A stretch of DNA of 64,000 nt from Ferrigenium straubiae. Lineage in GTDB: Bacteria; Pseudomonadota; Gammaproteobacteria; Burkholderiales; Gallionellaceae. Below are positions 8,601-23,009 of this stretch, one piece after another (positions within the stretch are counted from its first letter, which is position 1; every line of letters begins with the position of its first letter). Where the stretch lies: contig JAHQXD010000001.1 of the NCBI GenBank assembly GCA_019449655.1, forward strand, positions 263,194-327,193, in the 5' to 3' direction. Under the pieces are notes generated by a model. It did no database searches. It saw nothing but the letters and a program-made list of their open reading frames with translations, and was not told the DNA's origin. A program made the translations under genes and the position numbers.

Positions 8601-11600
8601 CCACATCAACGGCCGCGACAGCGTCACCGTTGCGCACTGGTTTGCCTCGGACAAGAACAAACTCGACACCGTCACCTTCGCCGACGGGCGCAGTTACGAC
8701 CTCACCACCCTGCAACTCGGCAGCATCGATGCCGACACGCTCAACGCGCTGGCCACCGCACCGGGCGGCATCCCGATCAACCAGATACTCGCGGGCGGTG
8801 CGGGCAACGACACGATCACCGGGGGCGACGGCAACGACTGGCTGCTGGGCGGCGCGGGTGCGGACGCCATGAGCGGCGGCGCGGGCGGCGACACCTACTC
8901 GGTGGACAATGCAAACGATGTCGTCGTCGAAACCGCCGACCCGCTCACCGGCTCGCCGTTGACCAACGGCGTGGACGTGGTGGAAAGCAGCGCCAGCTAC
9001 ACGCTTGCCGACAATGTAGAAAACCTCACCCTCGTCGGCAGCGGCGCAATCGCGGGCACCGGCAACGCGCAGGACAACCTCATCACCGGCAACAACGCCG
9101 ACAACGCGCTTTATGGCATGGACGGCAACGACACCCTGACCGGCAACGCGGGCAACGACACGCTGGACGGCGGCGCAGGTGCGGACACCCTGCTGGGCGG
9201 CACCGGCAACGACACCTATGTCCTGGATAACCTCGGCGACACCGTTACGGAGAACAGCGGACAGGGCACGGACACCGTCATCGCCCCGTTCGACTACACC
9301 CTCGGCGCGAATGTCGAAAACCTCACCCTCGCCGAAGGCACGGCACTGAACGCGACCGGCAACGAACTCAACAATGTCATCAACGGCAACAGCAACGACA
9401 ACACCCTGACCGGTAATGCGGGCAACGACTGGCTCAATGGCGGCATAGGCGCGGACACCATGCTGGGCGGCACGGACGACGACACCTACATCGTGGACAA
9501 TGCAGGTGATCTCGTCGTCGAGAATGCGGCCGAGGGCATCGACACCGTCAAGTCCTCCATCATCTACACGCTCACCGATAACGCCGAGAACCTCACCCTC
9601 ACCGGGGCAGCCACCATCGACGGCACCGGCAACGTGCTCGACAACGTCATCACCGGCAACGATGCCAATAACACGCTCACCGGGCTGGAAGGCAACGACA
9701 CGCTGGATGGCAGAGGCGGTGCGGATACGCTGATCGGCGGCACCGGCAACGACATCTATGTGGTGGACAATGCGGGCGATGCCGTCACGGAAAACGCAGG
9801 CGAAGGCACCGACACCGTGCAGTCCGGCATCGACTACACCCTGGGCGGCAATGTCGAAAACCTCACCCTCACCGGCAGCGCGGTCACCGGCACCGGCAAC
9901 GAACTGAACAACGTCATCACCGGCAATGGCGGCAACAACATCCTGGACGGCGGCATCGGCGCGGACGCGATGGCGGGCGGCTACGGCAACGACACCTACC
10001 TCCTCGATAATATCGGCGACACCGTCACGGAGTCCTGGGGGCAGGGCACGGACACCGTCATCGCGCCGTTCGACTATACACTCGGCGCGAACGTCGAGAA
10101 CCTCAACCTCGCCGAAGGCACGGGGCTGGGTTCTGCCATGACCGGCACGGGCAACGAACTCGACAACGTCATCACCGGCAACAGCAACAACAACACCCTG
10201 ACGGGACTGGCGGGCAACGACACGCTGGACGGCGGGGTTGGCGCGGATACGCTGATCGGCGGAACCGGCAACGACACCTATGTAGTGGACAGCCTGCTTG
10301 ACGCCACGATTGAAGCGGCGGGCGAAGGCATCGACACCGTCAGGAGCGGCCTGACCTGGACGCTGGCGGACAACCTCGACAACCTCACCCTGACCGGTGC
10401 CACAGCCATCGACGGCACGGGCAACGTGCTGGACAACGTCATCACCGGCAACGCGGCGGACAACACGCTCACCGCGCTGGAAGGCAACGACACGCTGGAT
10501 GGCGGCGCGGGCGCGGACACCATGCTGGGCGGCACGGGCAATGACACCTACGTGGTGGACAACAGCGGCGATGCAGTGATCGAGAATGCTGCCGAAGGCA
10601 TCGATCTCGCCAAATCTTCCATCACCTATACGCTGACCGATAACGTCGAGAACCTCACCCTGACGGGAACCGCGGCCATCGACGGCACGGGCAACGTGCT
10701 CGACAACGTCATCACCGGCAACGATGCCGCCAATACGTTGAGCGGACTGGAAGGCAACGACACGCTTAATGGCGGCAAAGGCGCGGATACGATGCTGGGC
10801 GGGGCGGGCGACGACACCTATATCGCCGACAACACGGGCGACGTGGTCGTCGAAAATGCGGGTGAGGGCGTGGACACCGTCAAGGCCGGCGTCAGCTACG
10901 CGCTGAGCGATAATGTCGAGAACCTTATTCTGACCGGCACGGCCGCGATCAACGGCACCGGCAATGCGCTGGACAACAGCATTACCGGCACCAGCGGCGA
11001 CAACACGCTGGACGGCGGCGCTGGCGTGGATGCCATGGCGGGCGGGGCGGGCAACGATACCTATATCGTGGACAACTCGGCCGATGCGGTGGCCGAGAAT
11101 GCGGGCGCGGGCACGGATAGCGTGTTCGCCTCGGCGGATTATGCGCTTTCCGACAACGTGGAAAACCTCACGCTCACCGGGGCGGGCAACCTCAATGCCA
11201 CGGGCAATGCGCAGGATAACGTCATCACCGGCAACGCCGGAGACAACGCCCTGTATGGCATGGCGGGCAACGACACTTTGGCAGGCGATGCGGGCAATGA
11301 CCTTCTGGATGGCGGCGCAGGTGCGGATGCGATGGCGGGCGGCTCGGGCAATGACACCTATATCGTGGACAACACGGGCGACGTCACCACCGAGGCAGCG
11401 GGCGAGGGCGTGGACACAGTCAGGAGCAGCCTGAGCTGGACGCTGGCGGACAACCTCGACAATCTCACACTGACCGGCGCCGACGCCATCAGCGGCACGG
11501 GCAACACGCTGGACAACGTCATTACCGCGAACGACAGCGGCAATACCCTGAGCGGCCTGGAAGGCAACGATACGCTCGTTGGCGGCGCGGGTAACGATCT

Positions 11601-14600
11601 GCTGGACGGCGGCGCAGGCGCGGATGCGATGTCGGGCGGCGCGGGCAGCGACACTTATGTCGTGGACAACGCGGGCGACCTCGTTACCGAGAATCTCAGC
11701 GAAGGCATCGACGACGTCCAGTCCTCCATCAGCTACACCCTGACCGACAACGTCGAGAATCTGACCCTGACGGGTGCGGCATCGATCGACGGCACCGGCA
11801 ATGCACTCGACAACACGATCACGGGCAACAGCGGCGCCAACATCATCGATGGCGGCGCGGGCGTCGATACGATGATGGGCGGACTGGGCAACGACACCTA
11901 CTACGCGGACAACAGCGCGGACGCAATCGTTGAAAACGCGGGGCAAGGCACGGACAGCGTGTTCGCTTCGGCGGATTACGCATTGTCCGGCAACATCGAG
12001 AACCTGACCCTGACGGGCGCGGCGGACATCAGCGGCGCAGGCAACACGCTGGACAACGTGATCACCGGCAATGGCGGGGCAAACGTCCTGACCGGCAACG
12101 GCGGCAACGACGTTCTGGACGGCGGAGCGGGTGTGGACAGCATGGCGGGTGGAACAGGCAGCGATATCTACTACGTGGACAACACCGCCGATGCCATTGC
12201 GGAAAACCTCAACGAAGGCACGGACAGCGTCTACGCCTCGGCGACCTACACACTTTCCGACAACATCGAAAACCTCACTCTTACCGGTACGGCCAACATC
12301 GACGGCACGGGCAACGCGCTGAACAACGCCATCACCGGCAACGGCGGCGCGAATGTCATCGACGGCGGCGCGGGCGCCGACACCATGGCGGGTGGCGCGG
12401 GCAACGATACCTACATCGTGGACAACGCAGGCGACATGACAGTCGAGGCGCTCAATGCTGGCATCGACACCGTGCTCTCCTCGGTGAGCTACACCCTGGC
12501 ATCCAATGTCGAAAACCTCACTCTCACCGGCACGGATAATATCAACGCGACCGGCAACGAACTGAACAACATCCTGATCGGCAACACCGGCAACAACGGC
12601 CTGTACGGACTCGCGGGCAACGACACCCTGACCGGAAATGCCGGCAATGACCTGCTCGACGGCGGCACGGGTGCGGACAGCATGGCGGGCAATGCGGGCG
12701 ACGACACCTATATCGTGGACAACGCGGGCGACCTCGTCACCGAGAACCTCGGTGAAGGCATCGACAACGTCCAGTCCTCCATCAGTTACACCCTGACCGG
12801 CAACGTCGAGAACCTGACCTTGACGGGTGCGGCATCGATCAACGGCGCGGGCAACGCCCTGGACAACGTCATCACCGGCAACACAGGCAACAACGCCCTC
12901 TCCGGCCTGGACGGCAACGACACCCTCACCGGAAATGCGGGCAACGACCTGCTGGACGGCGGGATTGGTGCGGACGCGATGACGGGCGGAGCGGGCAACG
13001 ACACCTACGTGGTGGACAATGCGGGCGACGTGGTGAGCGAAGCACTGAACTCGGGCACCGACCTTGCCCAGTCGAGCATCACCTACACCCTGACCGACAA
13101 CGTCGAGAACCTGACCCTCACGGGCACGAATACCATCGACGGCACGGGCAACGCGCTCAACAACCTCATCAGGGGCAACGCGGCGGCGAACGTGCTCGAC
13201 GGCGGCCTGGGTGCGGATACACTCTATGCGGATATGGGCGACGACACCCTGATCGGCGGAGACGGCAACGATGCGCTGTACGGCGAAGCCGGAAACGACC
13301 TGCTGCAGGGCAATGCGGGCAACGACGTTCTGGACGGCGGAGCGGGCGCGGACACCATGCAGGGCGGCTTGAACGATGACACCTATATCGTGGACAACGT
13401 CGGCGATCTCGTCGTGGAAAATCTTGCCGAGGGCACGGATCTCGTGCAGTCGTCCATTACCTACACGCTCACGGACAACACCGAAAATCTCACCCTGATC
13501 GGCACGGCCGCGATCAACGGCATGGGTAACGTCCTCGACAACATCATCCTCGGTAACAGCGGTGCGAACGTACTGACCGGCCTGGAAGGCAACGACACCC
13601 TGAATGGCGGTGCAGGCGCCGATACCATGCTGGGCGGGGTGGGCGACGACACCTACATCGTCGATAACGCGGGTGACCTCGTCACCGAGAACCTCAACGA
13701 AGGCATCGACAACGTCCAGTCCTCCATCAGCTACACGCTGACCAACAACGTCGAGAACCTGACCTTGACGGGTGCGGCATCGATCAACGGAACGGGCAAC
13801 GCGCTCGACAACGTGATTACCGGCAACACCGGCAACAATATCCTCTCCGGCCTGGAGGGCAACGACACCCTCATCGGCAATGCGGGCAACGACACACTGG
13901 ACGGTGGTCTTGGCGCGGACGTGATGTCTGGTGGAGCGGGCAACGACACCTACGTGGTGGACAATGCGGGCGACGTGGTAACGGAAGCACTAAACTCGGG
14001 CACCGACCTTGCCCAGTCGAGCATCACCTACACCCTGACCGACAACGTCGAGAACCTGACCCTGACCGGCACGAATGCCATCGACGGCACGGGCAACGCG
14101 CTCAACAACATCATCACCGGCAACGCGGCGGCGAACGTGCTGGACGGCGGCCTGGGTGCGGACACCCTCTATGCGGGAGCGGGCGACGACACCCTGATCG
14201 GCGGCGACGGCAACGATGCGCTGTACGGCGAAGCCGGAAACGACCTGCTGCAGGGTAATGCGGGCAACGACGTTCTGGACGGCGGCGCAGGTGTGGATAC
14301 GATGGCGGGGGGAGTGGGCAACGACACCTACTACGTGGACAGCACGGCCGATGCCATTGCGGAAAACCTCAACGAAGGCACCGACAGCGTCTACGCCTCG
14401 GCGACCTACACGCTGTCCGACAACATCGAAAACCTCACCCTCACCGGCACGGCCAACATCGACGGCACGGGCAACGCGCTGAACAACGCCATCACCGGTA
14501 ACAGCGGCGCGAACGTCATCGACGGCGGCGCGGGCACCGACAGCATGGCAGGCGGAGCGGGCAACGATACCTACATCGTGGACAACGCAGGCGACATCGT

Positions 14601-17600
14601 AACGGAAGCCGTCAATGCCGGCACCGATCTGGTTTATTCCTCGGTCAGCTATGCGCTGACTTCCAACGTGGAGAATTTGACGCTAACCAGTGCGGCCAAT
14701 ATTAACGGCACCGGCAACGCGCTCAACAACGTCATCATTGGCAACAGCGGCAATAACGTACTGGACGGCAATACCGGTGCGGACAGCATGCTGGGTGGAG
14801 CGGGCGACGATACCTACATCGTCGATAACGCAGGAGACATTGTCACCGAGAACCTCAACGAAGGCATCGACAACGTCCAGTCCTCCATCAGCTACACCCT
14901 GATCAACAACGTCGAGAACCTCACCCTGACCGGCACGGCCGCGATCAACGGAACGGGCAACGCCCTGGACAACGTCATCACCGGCAACGCCGGCAACAAC
15001 GCCCTCTCCGGCCTGGACGGCAACGATACCCTCATCGGCAATGCGGGCAACGACACACTGGACGGCGGGATTGGCGCGGACGCGATGTCTGGCGGAGCGG
15101 GCAACGACACCTACGTGGTGGACAATGCAGGCGACGTGGTGACGGAAGCACTGAACGCGGGCACCGACCTCGTGCAGTCGAGCATCACCTACACCCTGAC
15201 CGACAACGTCGAGAATCTCACGCTGACCGGCGCGAATGCCATCGACGGCACGGGCAACACGCTCAGCAACATCATCACCGGCAACACGGCGGCGAACGTG
15301 CTGGACGGTGGCTTGGGCGCGGACACCCTCTATGCGGGCGCTGGCGACGACACCCTGATCGGCGGCGACGGCAACGACCTGCTGGATGGCGGCGCAGGCG
15401 CAGACAGCATGGCGGGTGGAGCGGGTGACGACACCTACATCGTGGACAATGCAGGCGACGTGGTGACGGAGAATCTCAACGAAGGCATCGACACCGTCCA
15501 GTCGAGTATCAGCTACACCCTGACCAACAACGTCGAGAACCTGACCCTGACCGGCACGGCCGCGATCGACGGCACGGGCAATGCGCTGGACAACGTCATC
15601 ACCGGCAACACCGGCAACAACATCCTCTCCGGCCTGGACGGCAACGACACCCTCATCGGCAATGCGGGCAACGACACATTGGACGGCGGGATTGGCGCGG
15701 ACAGCATGGCGGGCGGAGCAGGCAACGACACCTACGTGGTGGACAACGCAGGCGACGTGGTAACGGAAGCGCTGAATTCCGGGACGGACACGGTGCAGTC
15801 CTCCATCTCCTATGCCCTGGGAGCAGACGTCGAGAACCTCGCCCTGACCGGTGCGGATGCCATCAACGGCACGGGCAATGCGCTCAACAACACGATCACC
15901 GGCAATACGGCCGCGAACGTGCTGGACGGCGGCGCAGGCGCGGACAGCATGGCGGGCGGAGCAGGCGACGACACCTATGTGGTAGACAACGCGGGCGACC
16001 TCGTCACCGAGAATATTGGCGAAGGCATCGACAACGTCCAGTCCTCCATCAGCTACACCCTGACCAACAACGTCGAGAACCTGACTCTGACGGGCACGGC
16101 CGCGATCAACGGCACGGGTAACGTGCTGGACAACCTCATCGTCGGCAACAGCGGCAACAACCGCATCGACGGCGGCCTGGGTGCCGACACGATGATGGGC
16201 GGCCTGGGCAACGACACCTACGTGGTGGACAACGCAGGCGACACAGTGGTCGAAAACGCCAATGCGGGCATCGACACGGTCGAATCCGGCATCAGCTACA
16301 CCCTGACCGGCAACGTCGAGAACCTGATCCTGACCGGCACGGCGGCAATCGACGGCACGGGCAACGCACTGGACAACGTCATCACCGGCAACACCGGCAA
16401 CAACGTCCTCTCCGGCCTGGAAGGCAACGACACCCTGACCGGCAACGCGGGCAACGACACGCTGGACGGCGGCTTGGGCGTGGACACAATGGCTGGCGGC
16501 TTGGGCAACGACACCTACGTCGTGGACAACATCGGCGACGTGGTGACCGAAGCGCTGAATGCGGGCATCGACACGGTCGAGTCCAGCATCAGTTATACCC
16601 TTGGCAATAACATCGAAAACCTCACTTTGACGGGCAGTGCGGATATCGATGTCACCGGCAACGCACTGGATAACATTCTCATCGGCAACAGCGGCAATAA
16701 CGGAATGTACGGTTTGGCGGGTAATGACACGCTGACCGGCAACGCGGGCAACGACCTGCTGGACGGCGGTACGGGTGCGGACGCCATGCTGGGCGGAGTG
16801 GGCGACGATACCTATGTGGTGGACAACGCAGGCGACCTCGTCACCGAGAACATTGATGAAGGCATCGACAGCGTCCAGTCGAGCGTCAGTTATGCCCTCA
16901 CCGGCAACGTCGAGAACCTCACCCTGACAGGCACGGCGGCGATCAACGGCACGGGCAACGCGCTGGATAACGTGATCGCCGGCAATGCAGCAGCAAACGT
17001 GCTGAACGGCGGCTCGGGTGCAGACAGCATGAGCGGTGGTGCAGGCAACGATACCTATGTTGTGGACAACGCTGGCGATTTGGTCATCGAAGCAATCAAC
17101 GCCGGCATCGATACCGCTGAATCCAGCATCTCATACACCCTGACCGACAATGTCGAGAACCTCACCCTGACTGGTGCGGACATCATCGACGGCACGGGCA
17201 ACGCGCTCAACAACCTCATCGTCGGCAACGTGGCGGCGAACGTGCTGGATGGCGGCGCGGGTGCGGACTCCATCTATGCCGGCGCTGGCGACGACACCTT
17301 GATCGGTGGCGACGGCAATGACATACTGGACGGCGGCCTTGGCGCGGACGCGATGTCTGGTGGAGCGGGCAACGACACCTACGTGGTGGACAATGCAGGC
17401 GACGTGGTGACGGAAGCACTGAACGCGGGCACCGACCTCGTGCAGTCGAGCATCACCTACACCCTGACCGACAACGTCGAGAATCTCACGCTGACCGGCG
17501 CGAATGCCATCGACGGCACGGGCAACACGCTCAGCAACATCATCACCGGCAACACGGCGGCGAACGTGCTGGACGGTGGCTTGGGCGCGGACACCCTCTA

Positions 17601-20600
17601 TGCGGGCGCTGGCGACGACACCCTGATCGGCGGCGACGGCAACGACCTGCTGGATGGCGGCGCAGGCGCAGACAGCATGGCGGGTGGAGCGGGTGACGAC
17701 ACCTACATCGTGGACAATGCAGGCGACGTGGTGACGGAGAATCTCAACGAAGGCATCGACACCGTCCAGTCGAGTATCAGCTACACCCTGACCAACAACG
17801 TCGAGAACCTGACCCTGACCGGCACGGCCGCGATCGACGGCACGGGCAATGCGCTGGACAACGTCATCACCGGCAACACCGGCAACAACATCCTCTCCGG
17901 CCTGGACGGCAACGACACCCTCATCGGCAATGCGGGCAACGACACATTGGACGGCGGGATTGGCGCGGACAGCATGGCGGGCGGAGCAGGCAACGACACC
18001 TACGTGGTGGACAACGCAGGCGACGTGGTAACGGAAGCGCTGAATTCCGGGACGGACACGGTGCAGTCCTCCATCTCCTATGCCCTGGGAGCAGACGTCG
18101 AGAACCTCGCCCTGACCGGTGCGGATGCCATCAACGGCACGGGCAATGCGCTCAACAACACGATCACCGGCAATACGGCCGCGAACGTGCTGGACGGCGG
18201 CGCAGGCGCGGACAGCATGGCGGGCGGAGCAGGCGACGACACCTATGTGGTAGACAACGCGGGCGACCTCGTCACCGAGAATATTGGCGAAGGCATCGAC
18301 AACGTCCAGTCCTCCATCAGCTACACCCTGACCAACAACGTCGAGAACCTGACTCTGACGGGCACGGCCGCGATCAACGGCACGGGTAACGTGCTGGACA
18401 ACCTCATCGTCGGCAACAGCGGCAACAACCGCATCGACGGCGGCCTGGGTGCCGACACGATGATGGGCGGCCTGGGCAACGACACCTACGTGGTGGACAA
18501 CGCAGGCGACACAGTGGTCGAAAACGCCAATGCGGGCATCGACACGGTCGAATCCGGCATCAGCTACACCCTGACCGGCAACGTCGAGAACCTGATCCTG
18601 ACCGGCACGGCGGCAATCGACGGCACGGGCAACGCACTGGACAACGTCATCACCGGCAACACCGGCAACAACGTCCTCTCCGGCCTGGAAGGCAACGACA
18701 CCCTGACCGGCAACGCGGGCAACGACACGCTGGACGGCGGCTTGGGCGTGGACACAATGGCTGGCGGCTTGGGCAACGACACCTACGTCGTGGACAACAT
18801 CGGCGACGTGGTGACCGAAGCGCTGAATGCGGGCATCGACACGGTCGAGTCCAGCATCAGTTATACCCTTGGCAATAACATCGAAAACCTCACTTTGACC
18901 GGCGTGGAGGCGCTCAGCGCTACAGGCAATGCACTCGACAATACGATTGCCGGCAATGCAGGCAACAATCTGATCGACGGCGGTGCCGGCTCAGACACCA
19001 TGGCAGGCGGGATGGGCGATGATGTTTACGTGGTGGATAACACAGCCGATGTTGTCGTGGAGGCAGCGAATGAAGGACTCGATACGGTTCTGGCCAGTGC
19101 GAATTACACGCTGAGCGCCAATATCGAGAACCTGCTTCTCACGGGGACTGCCGGCCTCAACGGCACGGGCAACGCGCTGGATAACTTCATCGCGGGCAAT
19201 AGCGGAAACAATACGCTTGCGGGCATGGAAGGCAACGACACCCTGGATGGAGGCATCGGGGCTGACACGATGGCGGGCGGGATGGGGAACGATACCTACG
19301 TGGTGGACAATGTGGGTGACATGGTGGTGGAAGCGGCCAATGCGGGAATCGACACTGTTCAGTCCGGCGTGAGCTATACCCTCTCGGACAATGTCGAGAA
19401 CCTCGTGCTGACTGGTGCCATGAATATCAACGCCAGCGGCAATGCACTCGACAACGCTCTCACCGGGAACAGTGGTGCGAATCTGCTCGATGGCGGCGCT
19501 GGCGCGGATACGCTAATCGGTGGTGCGGGTAACGACACCCTGATGGGCGGTGCGGGCAATGACCGCTATGTGTTTAATTCCGGCGATGGTGCGGACACTA
19601 TCGTGGACGCACTGGGCAGCGATACGCTCTACATCGGCGGCGGTCTGACCGAGGCCAATCTGGAAGGCGTGCGCGATGGCGATAATATGGTCATTAATGT
19701 GCTCGGCACTACCGACTTCATCACGCTGAACAACTGGTTCGCGCAAGGCGAAGGGGTAAGTCGTATCGAATTCGGCGACGGCTCCTTCCTCGATCATGCC
19801 GGCATCGAGGGGCTGCTGAACCGCCCGCCGGTTGCCAACCCGGACGCGTTCACCGTGTATGAGGATGGCGGCGTAATGAATGTGCCGGTGGCGGCCTTGC
19901 TGGCCAACGACACCGATCCGAATACCAACGATGTCATTTCCGTGATTTCCGTAGGAACCTCCGCTGTCGGCGCAGCCGTGGCGCTGGTGAACGGCCAGGT
20001 GCAATACGACATCGGCACGCTGTTCCAGTCACTGGCGCAAGGGCAAACTGCAACCGATAGCTTTGTCTACACGATCAGCGATAGCAAGGGTGTGACCGCA
20101 AGCAGCATAGTAAACGTCACCATCACCGGCGTGAACGACGGCCCGGTCACGGCCGACGATGCCGCCGCCGTGCAGGAAGATTCCGCTCTCACCGCGACGG
20201 GCAACGTGCTTGCCAACGACACCGACATCGATCAAGGCACCGTGTTGAGCGTCGCCAATGCAGGCACACTACAAGGCAACTACGGCAGCTTGGTGCTGAA
20301 CGCCGACGGCAGCTATGTCTATGCGCTGGACAACGCCAGTGCCGCCGTGCAGGGACTCCTGGCCGGGCAGACCGTCACCGAGACCTTCGCCTACCAGGCG
20401 ACCGACGGCATCGCGGCCACCCCGGCCACGCTCACCGTCACCATCACCGGCACCAACGACGCGCCGGTGGCGCAGAACGATGCGGCCGCCATCGATGAGG
20501 ACAGCCTGCTTGCGATCCAGCCCGGCGTCTTGCTGGCGAACGACACCGACGCGGACATCGGCGACACCAAGGCGCTCGTCGGCGTGGACGCAGTCTCCGC

Positions 20601-22332
20601 GCTGGGCTCGAACGTGTCGTTGGTGAACGGCCAAATCGTGTACGACCACGGCGGCCAGTTCAACAGCTTGATGGCGGGCCAGACCGTCATGGACAGCTTC
20701 GGCTACACCATGACCGACAGCGCGGGGGCAACTTCCACCGCCACCGTGAACGTCGCCATCACCGGCGTCAACGACGGCCCGCAGGCCAACGGCGACGGCG
20801 CGACGATGGATGAAGACACGCCGCAAACTACGCTTACGGCGGCGAGCCTGCTGTCCAACGACACCGACCCGGATGTGGGCGATACGCTGTCCATCGCCGG
20901 ATTCGACAGCATCACCGCCCTCGGCAATGCGGTCAGCATGGATGCGGCGGGCAACCTGGTGTTCGACATCGGCGACCGTTACCAGTCGCTGGCCCAGGGC
21001 GAGACCGTCACCGACACCTTCAACTACACCATCACCGACACGGCAGGAGCGACCAGCACCGCGCAGGTCAGCATGACCATCGCGGGCGTCAACGACGCAC
21101 CGGTCGCCGTTGCCGATACGGCCACCGTCCAGGAAGACCTGAGCATCGTGGCAACCGGCAATGTGCTCGCCAACGACAGCGATGTCGATCGGGGCACCGT
21201 CCTGAGCGTGGCCGATGCCGGAACCAGGGCAGGCAGCTACGGCACCCTGACCCTTGCGGCGGACGGCGGTTACAGCTATGCCGTGGACAATGCCTCCATG
21301 GCGGTGCAGTCGCTGGGGCGCGACGCGCAGGTCGTCGAGCATTTCGGCTACACCGCGACGGACGGCATCACCGGCGCATCCTCGGTGCTGGATATCTTCC
21401 TGAACGGGGCGAACGACGCGCCCATCCTGGTCGCACCGCTGGCCGACCAGAATTTCACGTTCCACAAAGACTTCTCCTGGCAGGTGCCGGACGGAAGCTT
21501 CACCGACATCGATCAGGGCGACACGCTCGATTATGCCGCGACGCTGGCCGACGGCTCGGCATTGCCGGATTGGCTGAACTTCGATGCCGCCACCCGCACC
21601 TTCTCGGGCGAGACCCCGAAGGAAACCGGCTTCGTGGATGTCCGCGTGACCGCCACCGACAAGGTGGCCGCCAGCGGCAGCACGGCCGGCAGCCTCTCCG
21701 CCTCGGATGTCTTCCGCATCTCGGTCAACCACGGCAACGAAGGATTGGGCAACGGCCAAGACGCCCCACCGGCCGGCCACGACCATAACCGCAACGACGG
21801 CGCCGGCGCCGCACCGGGCCGTCCGGGCGCGAAAGCCGGTAAAAATTATCCGACGGCTTCCGCAGCGCACCCGAACGAGCAGGAGCAGCAAGACCACTCC
21901 TCCGATGCGAAAAAACACAAGGACGATACCCCGCAGCAGGATGCCGGGGATTCCGGCACCCGCCGCACGGACGAACTGATCCGCTCCTGGTTCGATGAGG
22001 AAAGCGTAAGCGAGCAATATTCTTCCTTCGGCACCCTGGATCGGCATGGCTCCTGGGGAGGGCAGATCGACTGGCAGGTTAAGCGGAACGTTGCCAAGGG
22101 TGTCTCGGGTGACATCAGCTCGGAATGGGAGCGGATGAATGAACGGCTCAAGAAACACCTCGAGCAATCCGGCGGCGATGAAGGCATCTATGCCGACCCA
22201 GGCGCTGGTTCCAGGCTCGGCCTCTCCGGCTCCGGAGGCCGCCAGGGCATTTCCCAGATGGGAGCGGGCAACGGCCAGCAGATGCACACGTTCACGGGGC
22301 TCAAGGAGGGGCTGGAGAGGCTGGGTTGTTAA
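5671..22332 (+). CDS. Giant RTX / VCBS-type type I secreted protein, 5,553 residues
   Basis: The start at 5671 has GGGGAG upstream. Domains in order: a unique N-terminus (1-350); a glycine-rich hydrophobic segment (about 345-405); EF-hand-like calcium motifs ([31 protein letters not shown]; about 420-560); the first RTX nonapeptides ([17 protein letters not shown], about 890); about 38 tandem units of 80-110 residues, each with GGAGxDxMxGGxGNDTYxVDN and [18 protein letters not shown] motifs (about 1100-4600); a haemolysin-type segment; about five VCBS/cadherin-like units (NDAPVA...ANDTD, about 4710-5250); a CADG-like unit; and a low-complexity tail ending in Cys. It has the make-up of a large calcium-stiffened surface adhesin. 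No double-glycine leader or LapG-type retention module was recognised, so anchoring is unknown. Long open frames on the opposite strand are composition shadows. Confidence 0.93.
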   Translation: MGLTLEQALSKIGTAGYTGVDGLRRLVNETSAIPVNAAPDARLLLFSGKVGGQYASDVAMATSNATLRNGLKQVVTIADTPVYALLSHMDFTEALKSAVGGVDQTYNLIYGGYDATNTTRVSSASFWDDASRNLASSATGDILTFTPNASIDGVFAQTEIDAALNSNAPTINGIPREDLVRMRADVLNSASTITPEHIDYTNRVVFDAVNTASAEQARALSIATDATGKNLLGVGTTDYFNKVGLTGGADLPADMVGNPPSMPQTRETIVNAQLANEHYQQYGQERHTLAEAAGDAAKTAAAAKYLDKLGIIGDALALGLIAFDANAAYANGDTAGAEQIIKNGLLDFAGGLAGGLAAAQLVGSALLPLYAAGPAGAIIAGGLTLLAGIAGGIGGEVVAHQIADLFSAAQRFVPRRDPLTLDLNGNGLETVPINAVNPVYFDLTGEGVQTSVGWVAPNDGFLVLDRNGDGVINDGTELFGDATPLVDATGAVIGKAADGFEALAAQDTNADGVVNSADANFSNLRVWQDLNQDGVSQAGELKTLAELGIESFNVASINHSQLLSNGNQIADTGSYTRTDGTTGTAGVTAGMADINLAVDTFHRTFADAIPLTTEAQALPDMHGSGVVRDLRQAASILTTEGASLANSLGQFSVATTRNEQRALLDTLIADWGATSGFEDMQTQAAAHGYTISTNLDAVHQARLNALEQFNGRSFYKMPWETTNAQGGVTGMSITGSHISIFMNFTQLTLLDQAYSALKESVYDALVVQTRLKPYLDDIGLTLDAGGSFSLDFTALDTRLTTAHTGNANTAIGDLLDLRRLMGATLEGAGWDGLALLTDWAATDATDPAVATTLADFGYNGGIHTNATGTVDGGSANDIVAGQIGDDVLSGGAGNDMLLGGNGNDTLIGGTGNDLLHGGAGNDTYVFNAGDGHDTILETFGDTGIDTLHFGASASSGQLPITPGDISIAQEGDALVFRHINGRDSVTVAHWFASDKNKLDTVTFADGRSYDLTTLQLGSIDADTLNALATAPGGIPINQILAGGAGNDTITGGDGNDWLLGGAGADAMSGGAGGDTYSVDNANDVVVETADPLTGSPLTNGVDVVESSASYTLADNVENLTLVGSGAIAGTGNAQDNLITGNNADNALYGMDGNDTLTGNAGNDTLDGGAGADTLLGGTGNDTYVLDNLGDTVTENSGQGTDTVIAPFDYTLGANVENLTLAEGTALNATGNELNNVINGNSNDNTLTGNAGNDWLNGGIGADTMLGGTDDDTYIVDNAGDLVVENAAEGIDTVKSSIIYTLTDNAENLTLTGAATIDGTGNVLDNVITGNDANNTLTGLEGNDTLDGRGGADTLIGGTGNDIYVVDNAGDAVTENAGEGTDTVQSGIDYTLGGNVENLTLTGSAVTGTGNELNNVITGNGGNNILDGGIGADAMAGGYGNDTYLLDNIGDTVTESWGQGTDTVIAPFDYTLGANVENLNLAEGTGLGSAMTGTGNELDNVITGNSNNNTLTGLAGNDTLDGGVGADTLIGGTGNDTYVVDSLLDATIEAAGEGIDTVRSGLTWTLADNLDNLTLTGATAIDGTGNVLDNVITGNAADNTLTALEGNDTLDGGAGADTMLGGTGNDTYVVDNSGDAVIENAAEGIDLAKSSITYTLTDNVENLTLTGTAAIDGTGNVLDNVITGNDAANTLSGLEGNDTLNGGKGADTMLGGAGDDTYIADNTGDVVVENAGEGVDTVKAGVSYALSDNVENLILTGTAAINGTGNALDNSITGTSGDNTLDGGAGVDAMAGGAGNDTYIVDNSADAVAENAGAGTDSVFASADYALSDNVENLTLTGAGNLNATGNAQDNVITGNAGDNALYGMAGNDTLAGDAGNDLLDGGAGADAMAGGSGNDTYIVDNTGDVTTEAAGEGVDTVRSSLSWTLADNLDNLTLTGADAISGTGNTLDNVITANDSGNTLSGLEGNDTLVGGAGNDLLDGGAGADAMSGGAGSDTYVVDNAGDLVTENLSEGIDDVQSSISYTLTDNVENLTLTGAASIDGTGNALDNTITGNSGANIIDGGAGVDTMMGGLGNDTYYADNSADAIVENAGQGTDSVFASADYALSGNIENLTLTGAADISGAGNTLDNVITGNGGANVLTGNGGNDVLDGGAGVDSMAGGTGSDIYYVDNTADAIAENLNEGTDSVYASATYTLSDNIENLTLTGTANIDGTGNALNNAITGNGGANVIDGGAGADTMAGGAGNDTYIVDNAGDMTVEALNAGIDTVLSSVSYTLASNVENLTLTGTDNINATGNELNNILIGNTGNNGLYGLAGNDTLTGNAGNDLLDGGTGADSMAGNAGDDTYIVDNAGDLVTENLGEGIDNVQSSISYTLTGNVENLTLTGAASINGAGNALDNVITGNTGNNALSGLDGNDTLTGNAGNDLLDGGIGADAMTGGAGNDTYVVDNAGDVVSEALNSGTDLAQSSITYTLTDNVENLTLTGTNTIDGTGNALNNLIRGNAAANVLDGGLGADTLYADMGDDTLIGGDGNDALYGEAGNDLLQGNAGNDVLDGGAGADTMQGGLNDDTYIVDNVGDLVVENLAEGTDLVQSSITYTLTDNTENLTLIGTAAINGMGNVLDNIILGNSGANVLTGLEGNDTLNGGAGADTMLGGVGDDTYIVDNAGDLVTENLNEGIDNVQSSISYTLTNNVENLTLTGAASINGTGNALDNVITGNTGNNILSGLEGNDTLIGNAGNDTLDGGLGADVMSGGAGNDTYVVDNAGDVVTEALNSGTDLAQSSITYTLTDNVENLTLTGTNAIDGTGNALNNIITGNAAANVLDGGLGADTLYAGAGDDTLIGGDGNDALYGEAGNDLLQGNAGNDVLDGGAGVDTMAGGVGNDTYYVDSTADAIAENLNEGTDSVYASATYTLSDNIENLTLTGTANIDGTGNALNNAITGNSGANVIDGGAGTDSMAGGAGNDTYIVDNAGDIVTEAVNAGTDLVYSSVSYALTSNVENLTLTSAANINGTGNALNNVIIGNSGNNVLDGNTGADSMLGGAGDDTYIVDNAGDIVTENLNEGIDNVQSSISYTLINNVENLTLTGTAAINGTGNALDNVITGNAGNNALSGLDGNDTLIGNAGNDTLDGGIGADAMSGGAGNDTYVVDNAGDVVTEALNAGTDLVQSSITYTLTDNVENLTLTGANAIDGTGNTLSNIITGNTAANVLDGGLGADTLYAGAGDDTLIGGDGNDLLDGGAGADSMAGGAGDDTYIVDNAGDVVTENLNEGIDTVQSSISYTLTNNVENLTLTGTAAIDGTGNALDNVITGNTGNNILSGLDGNDTLIGNAGNDTLDGGIGADSMAGGAGNDTYVVDNAGDVVTEALNSGTDTVQSSISYALGADVENLALTGADAINGTGNALNNTITGNTAANVLDGGAGADSMAGGAGDDTYVVDNAGDLVTENIGEGIDNVQSSISYTLTNNVENLTLTGTAAINGTGNVLDNLIVGNSGNNRIDGGLGADTMMGGLGNDTYVVDNAGDTVVENANAGIDTVESGISYTLTGNVENLILTGTAAIDGTGNALDNVITGNTGNNVLSGLEGNDTLTGNAGNDTLDGGLGVDTMAGGLGNDTYVVDNIGDVVTEALNAGIDTVESSISYTLGNNIENLTLTGSADIDVTGNALDNILIGNSGNNGMYGLAGNDTLTGNAGNDLLDGGTGADAMLGGVGDDTYVVDNAGDLVTENIDEGIDSVQSSVSYALTGNVENLTLTGTAAINGTGNALDNVIAGNAAANVLNGGSGADSMSGGAGNDTYVVDNAGDLVIEAINAGIDTAESSISYTLTDNVENLTLTGADIIDGTGNALNNLIVGNVAANVLDGGAGADSIYAGAGDDTLIGGDGNDILDGGLGADAMSGGAGNDTYVVDNAGDVVTEALNAGTDLVQSSITYTLTDNVENLTLTGANAIDGTGNTLSNIITGNTAANVLDGGLGADTLYAGAGDDTLIGGDGNDLLDGGAGADSMAGGAGDDTYIVDNAGDVVTENLNEGIDTVQSSISYTLTNNVENLTLTGTAAIDGTGNALDNVITGNTGNNILSGLDGNDTLIGNAGNDTLDGGIGADSMAGGAGNDTYVVDNAGDVVTEALNSGTDTVQSSISYALGADVENLALTGADAINGTGNALNNTITGNTAANVLDGGAGADSMAGGAGDDTYVVDNAGDLVTENIGEGIDNVQSSISYTLTNNVENLTLTGTAAINGTGNVLDNLIVGNSGNNRIDGGLGADTMMGGLGNDTYVVDNAGDTVVENANAGIDTVESGISYTLTGNVENLILTGTAAIDGTGNALDNVITGNTGNNVLSGLEGNDTLTGNAGNDTLDGGLGVDTMAGGLGNDTYVVDNIGDVVTEALNAGIDTVESSISYTLGNNIENLTLTGVEALSATGNALDNTIAGNAGNNLIDGGAGSDTMAGGMGDDVYVVDNTADVVVEAANEGLDTVLASANYTLSANIENLLLTGTAGLNGTGNALDNFIAGNSGNNTLAGMEGNDTLDGGIGADTMAGGMGNDTYVVDNVGDMVVEAANAGIDTVQSGVSYTLSDNVENLVLTGAMNINASGNALDNALTGNSGANLLDGGAGADTLIGGAGNDTLMGGAGNDRYVFNSGDGADTIVDALGSDTLYIGGGLTEANLEGVRDGDNMVINVLGTTDFITLNNWFAQGEGVSRIEFGDGSFLDHAGIEGLLNRPPVANPDAFTVYEDGGVMNVPVAALLANDTDPNTNDVISVISVGTSAVGAAVALVNGQVQYDIGTLFQSLAQGQTATDSFVYTISDSKGVTASSIVNVTITGVNDGPVTADDAAAVQEDSALTATGNVLANDTDIDQGTVLSVANAGTLQGNYGSLVLNADGSYVYALDNASAAVQGLLAGQTVTETFAYQATDGIAATPATLTVTITGTNDAPVAQNDAAAIDEDSLLAIQPGVLLANDTDADIGDTKALVGVDAVSALGSNVSLVNGQIVYDHGGQFNSLMAGQTVMDSFGYTMTDSAGATSTATVNVAITGVNDGPQANGDGATMDEDTPQTTLTAASLLSNDTDPDVGDTLSIAGFDSITALGNAVSMDAAGNLVFDIGDRYQSLAQGETVTDTFNYTITDTAGATSTAQVSMTIAGVNDAPVAVADTATVQEDLSIVATGNVLANDSDVDRGTVLSVADAGTRAGSYGTLTLAADGGYSYAVDNASMAVQSLGRDAQVVEHFGYTATDGITGASSVLDIFLNGANDAPILVAPLADQNFTFHKDFSWQVPDGSFTDIDQGDTLDYAATLADGSALPDWLNFDAATRTFSGETPKETGFVDVRVTATDKVAASGSTAGSLSASDVFRISVNHGNEGLGNGQDAPPAGHDHNRNDGAGAAPGRPGAKAGKNYPTASAAHPNEQEQQDHSSDAKKHKDDTPQQDAGDSGTRRTDELIRSWFDEESVSEQYSSFGTLDRHGSWGGQIDWQVKRNVAKGVSGDISSEWERMNERLKKHLEQSGGDEGIYADPGAGSRLGLSGSGGRQGISQMGAGNGQQMHTFTGLKEGLERLGC
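15094..18899 (+). repeat. Long direct repeat inside RTX gene (1.54 kb, identical, 2,268-bp period)
   Basis: Bases 15094-16631 and 17362-18899 read identically wherever compared. The first mismatch on the left is 15093 (C) against 17361 (T), and divergence on the right starts at 16632/18900. The offset of 2,268 bases equals 756 codons, so the frame is kept. This points to a recent duplication within the gene. An assembly collapse or expansion artefact is possible. Confidence 0.8.
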
Positions 22333-22614
22333 CGGACTGCCGCACGCTTATTACGGCATACCAGAAGTACCTCGCCTCGCCGGTGTCGGGCGCGTTATTC
22401 CTGGCTCATAGCCAAGCTCAGCTATTCTGCAGGACGTTTAATGCCTCTGTTCGTGGAAGTGCAGTTATCCAAAATTTGCACTTCCAAAACCCTCGTATCG
22501 ATATTCAGTTGACTCGAAGGTTTCCCCAAAACTAAATTGCAACATATTGATTTTATAAGGTGTGAAATACACTAAAATTGCTTCAATTTTTCTGGCTTAT
22601 CGAAACATATTATT
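22333..22614. other. Intergenic, low GC, one strong hairpin
   Basis: No gene is supported. GGAAGTGCA (22455-22463) pairs perfectly with TGCACTTCC (22477-22485); the following bases are AAAACCC rather than a T run, so it is not a convincing terminator for the RTX gene. Base composition is clearly more AT-rich than the RTX gene, fitting a foreign or decaying segment. Confidence 0.45.
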
Positions 22615-22927
22615 ATGAATAACAACAATAAAGTTAGTGTCGTTTTTATTTGTATGGGCAACATTAATCTTGAGACTGATCCGTCCGAGCGGGGCGTTAA
22701 AGCTCACAATCTGCTCAAGTATTGTGAGTTGGATACATACGCGATGGTGGATACAGCTGGGTTCTTCACATCGCAATAAACTGCGGTCATCAACGGGTAT
22801 TTGTGATCTGTCACTGATTGATCAAGTTCAGGGCCATAGTTCTTGGCTGTTGATATTACCAATGGTTAAACGGAATGAGCTGCGCGCTACAACGTCGAAT
22901 TTGTGGCGTTTTTGTGGCGGTCAATAG
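22615..22927 (+). pseudogene. Low-molecular-weight protein tyrosine phosphatase remnant
   Basis: From the ATG at 22615 a 54-codon frame reads NKVSVVFICMGNIN, very like the start of low-molecular-weight phosphotyrosine phosphatases (VSVLFVCMGNICRSP). The CX5R loop is destroyed after the N, and the frame ends at 22779 shortly after a recognisable VDTAGF. A second frame further on (to 22927) reads DLS, then LLILPMVKRNELRA, matching the later LILAMDxxNL motif of the family. So the gene is frameshifted and lacks its catalytic arginine. It lies next to the tRNA scar. Confidence 0.5.
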
Positions 22928-23009
22928 CCGAATTATGATGAATCATGCTCAACCAGCTGCATTGCTATTGGTGGCTTCATTGGTCATGGGTTATCATGAC
23001 CTATCGCCG

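Noticed and set aside
7357..11946. 1,529-codon open frame on the minus strand opposite the RTX repeats
   Set aside because: It mirrors the repetitive, GC-rich RTX coding sequence, has no start signals, and its repeats are the inverse of the real units. It is a composition shadow.
8340..19560. Tandem repeats that could be mistaken for a CRISPR array or minisatellite
   Set aside because: The repeats are coding, in frame, of variable length with no constant spacer/repeat alternation and no cas genes nearby.
20269..22287. 672-codon minus-strand frame opposite the VCBS region
   Set aside because: Same explanation: skewed codon positions of the plus-strand gene leave the opposite strand open; no protein motif was seen.
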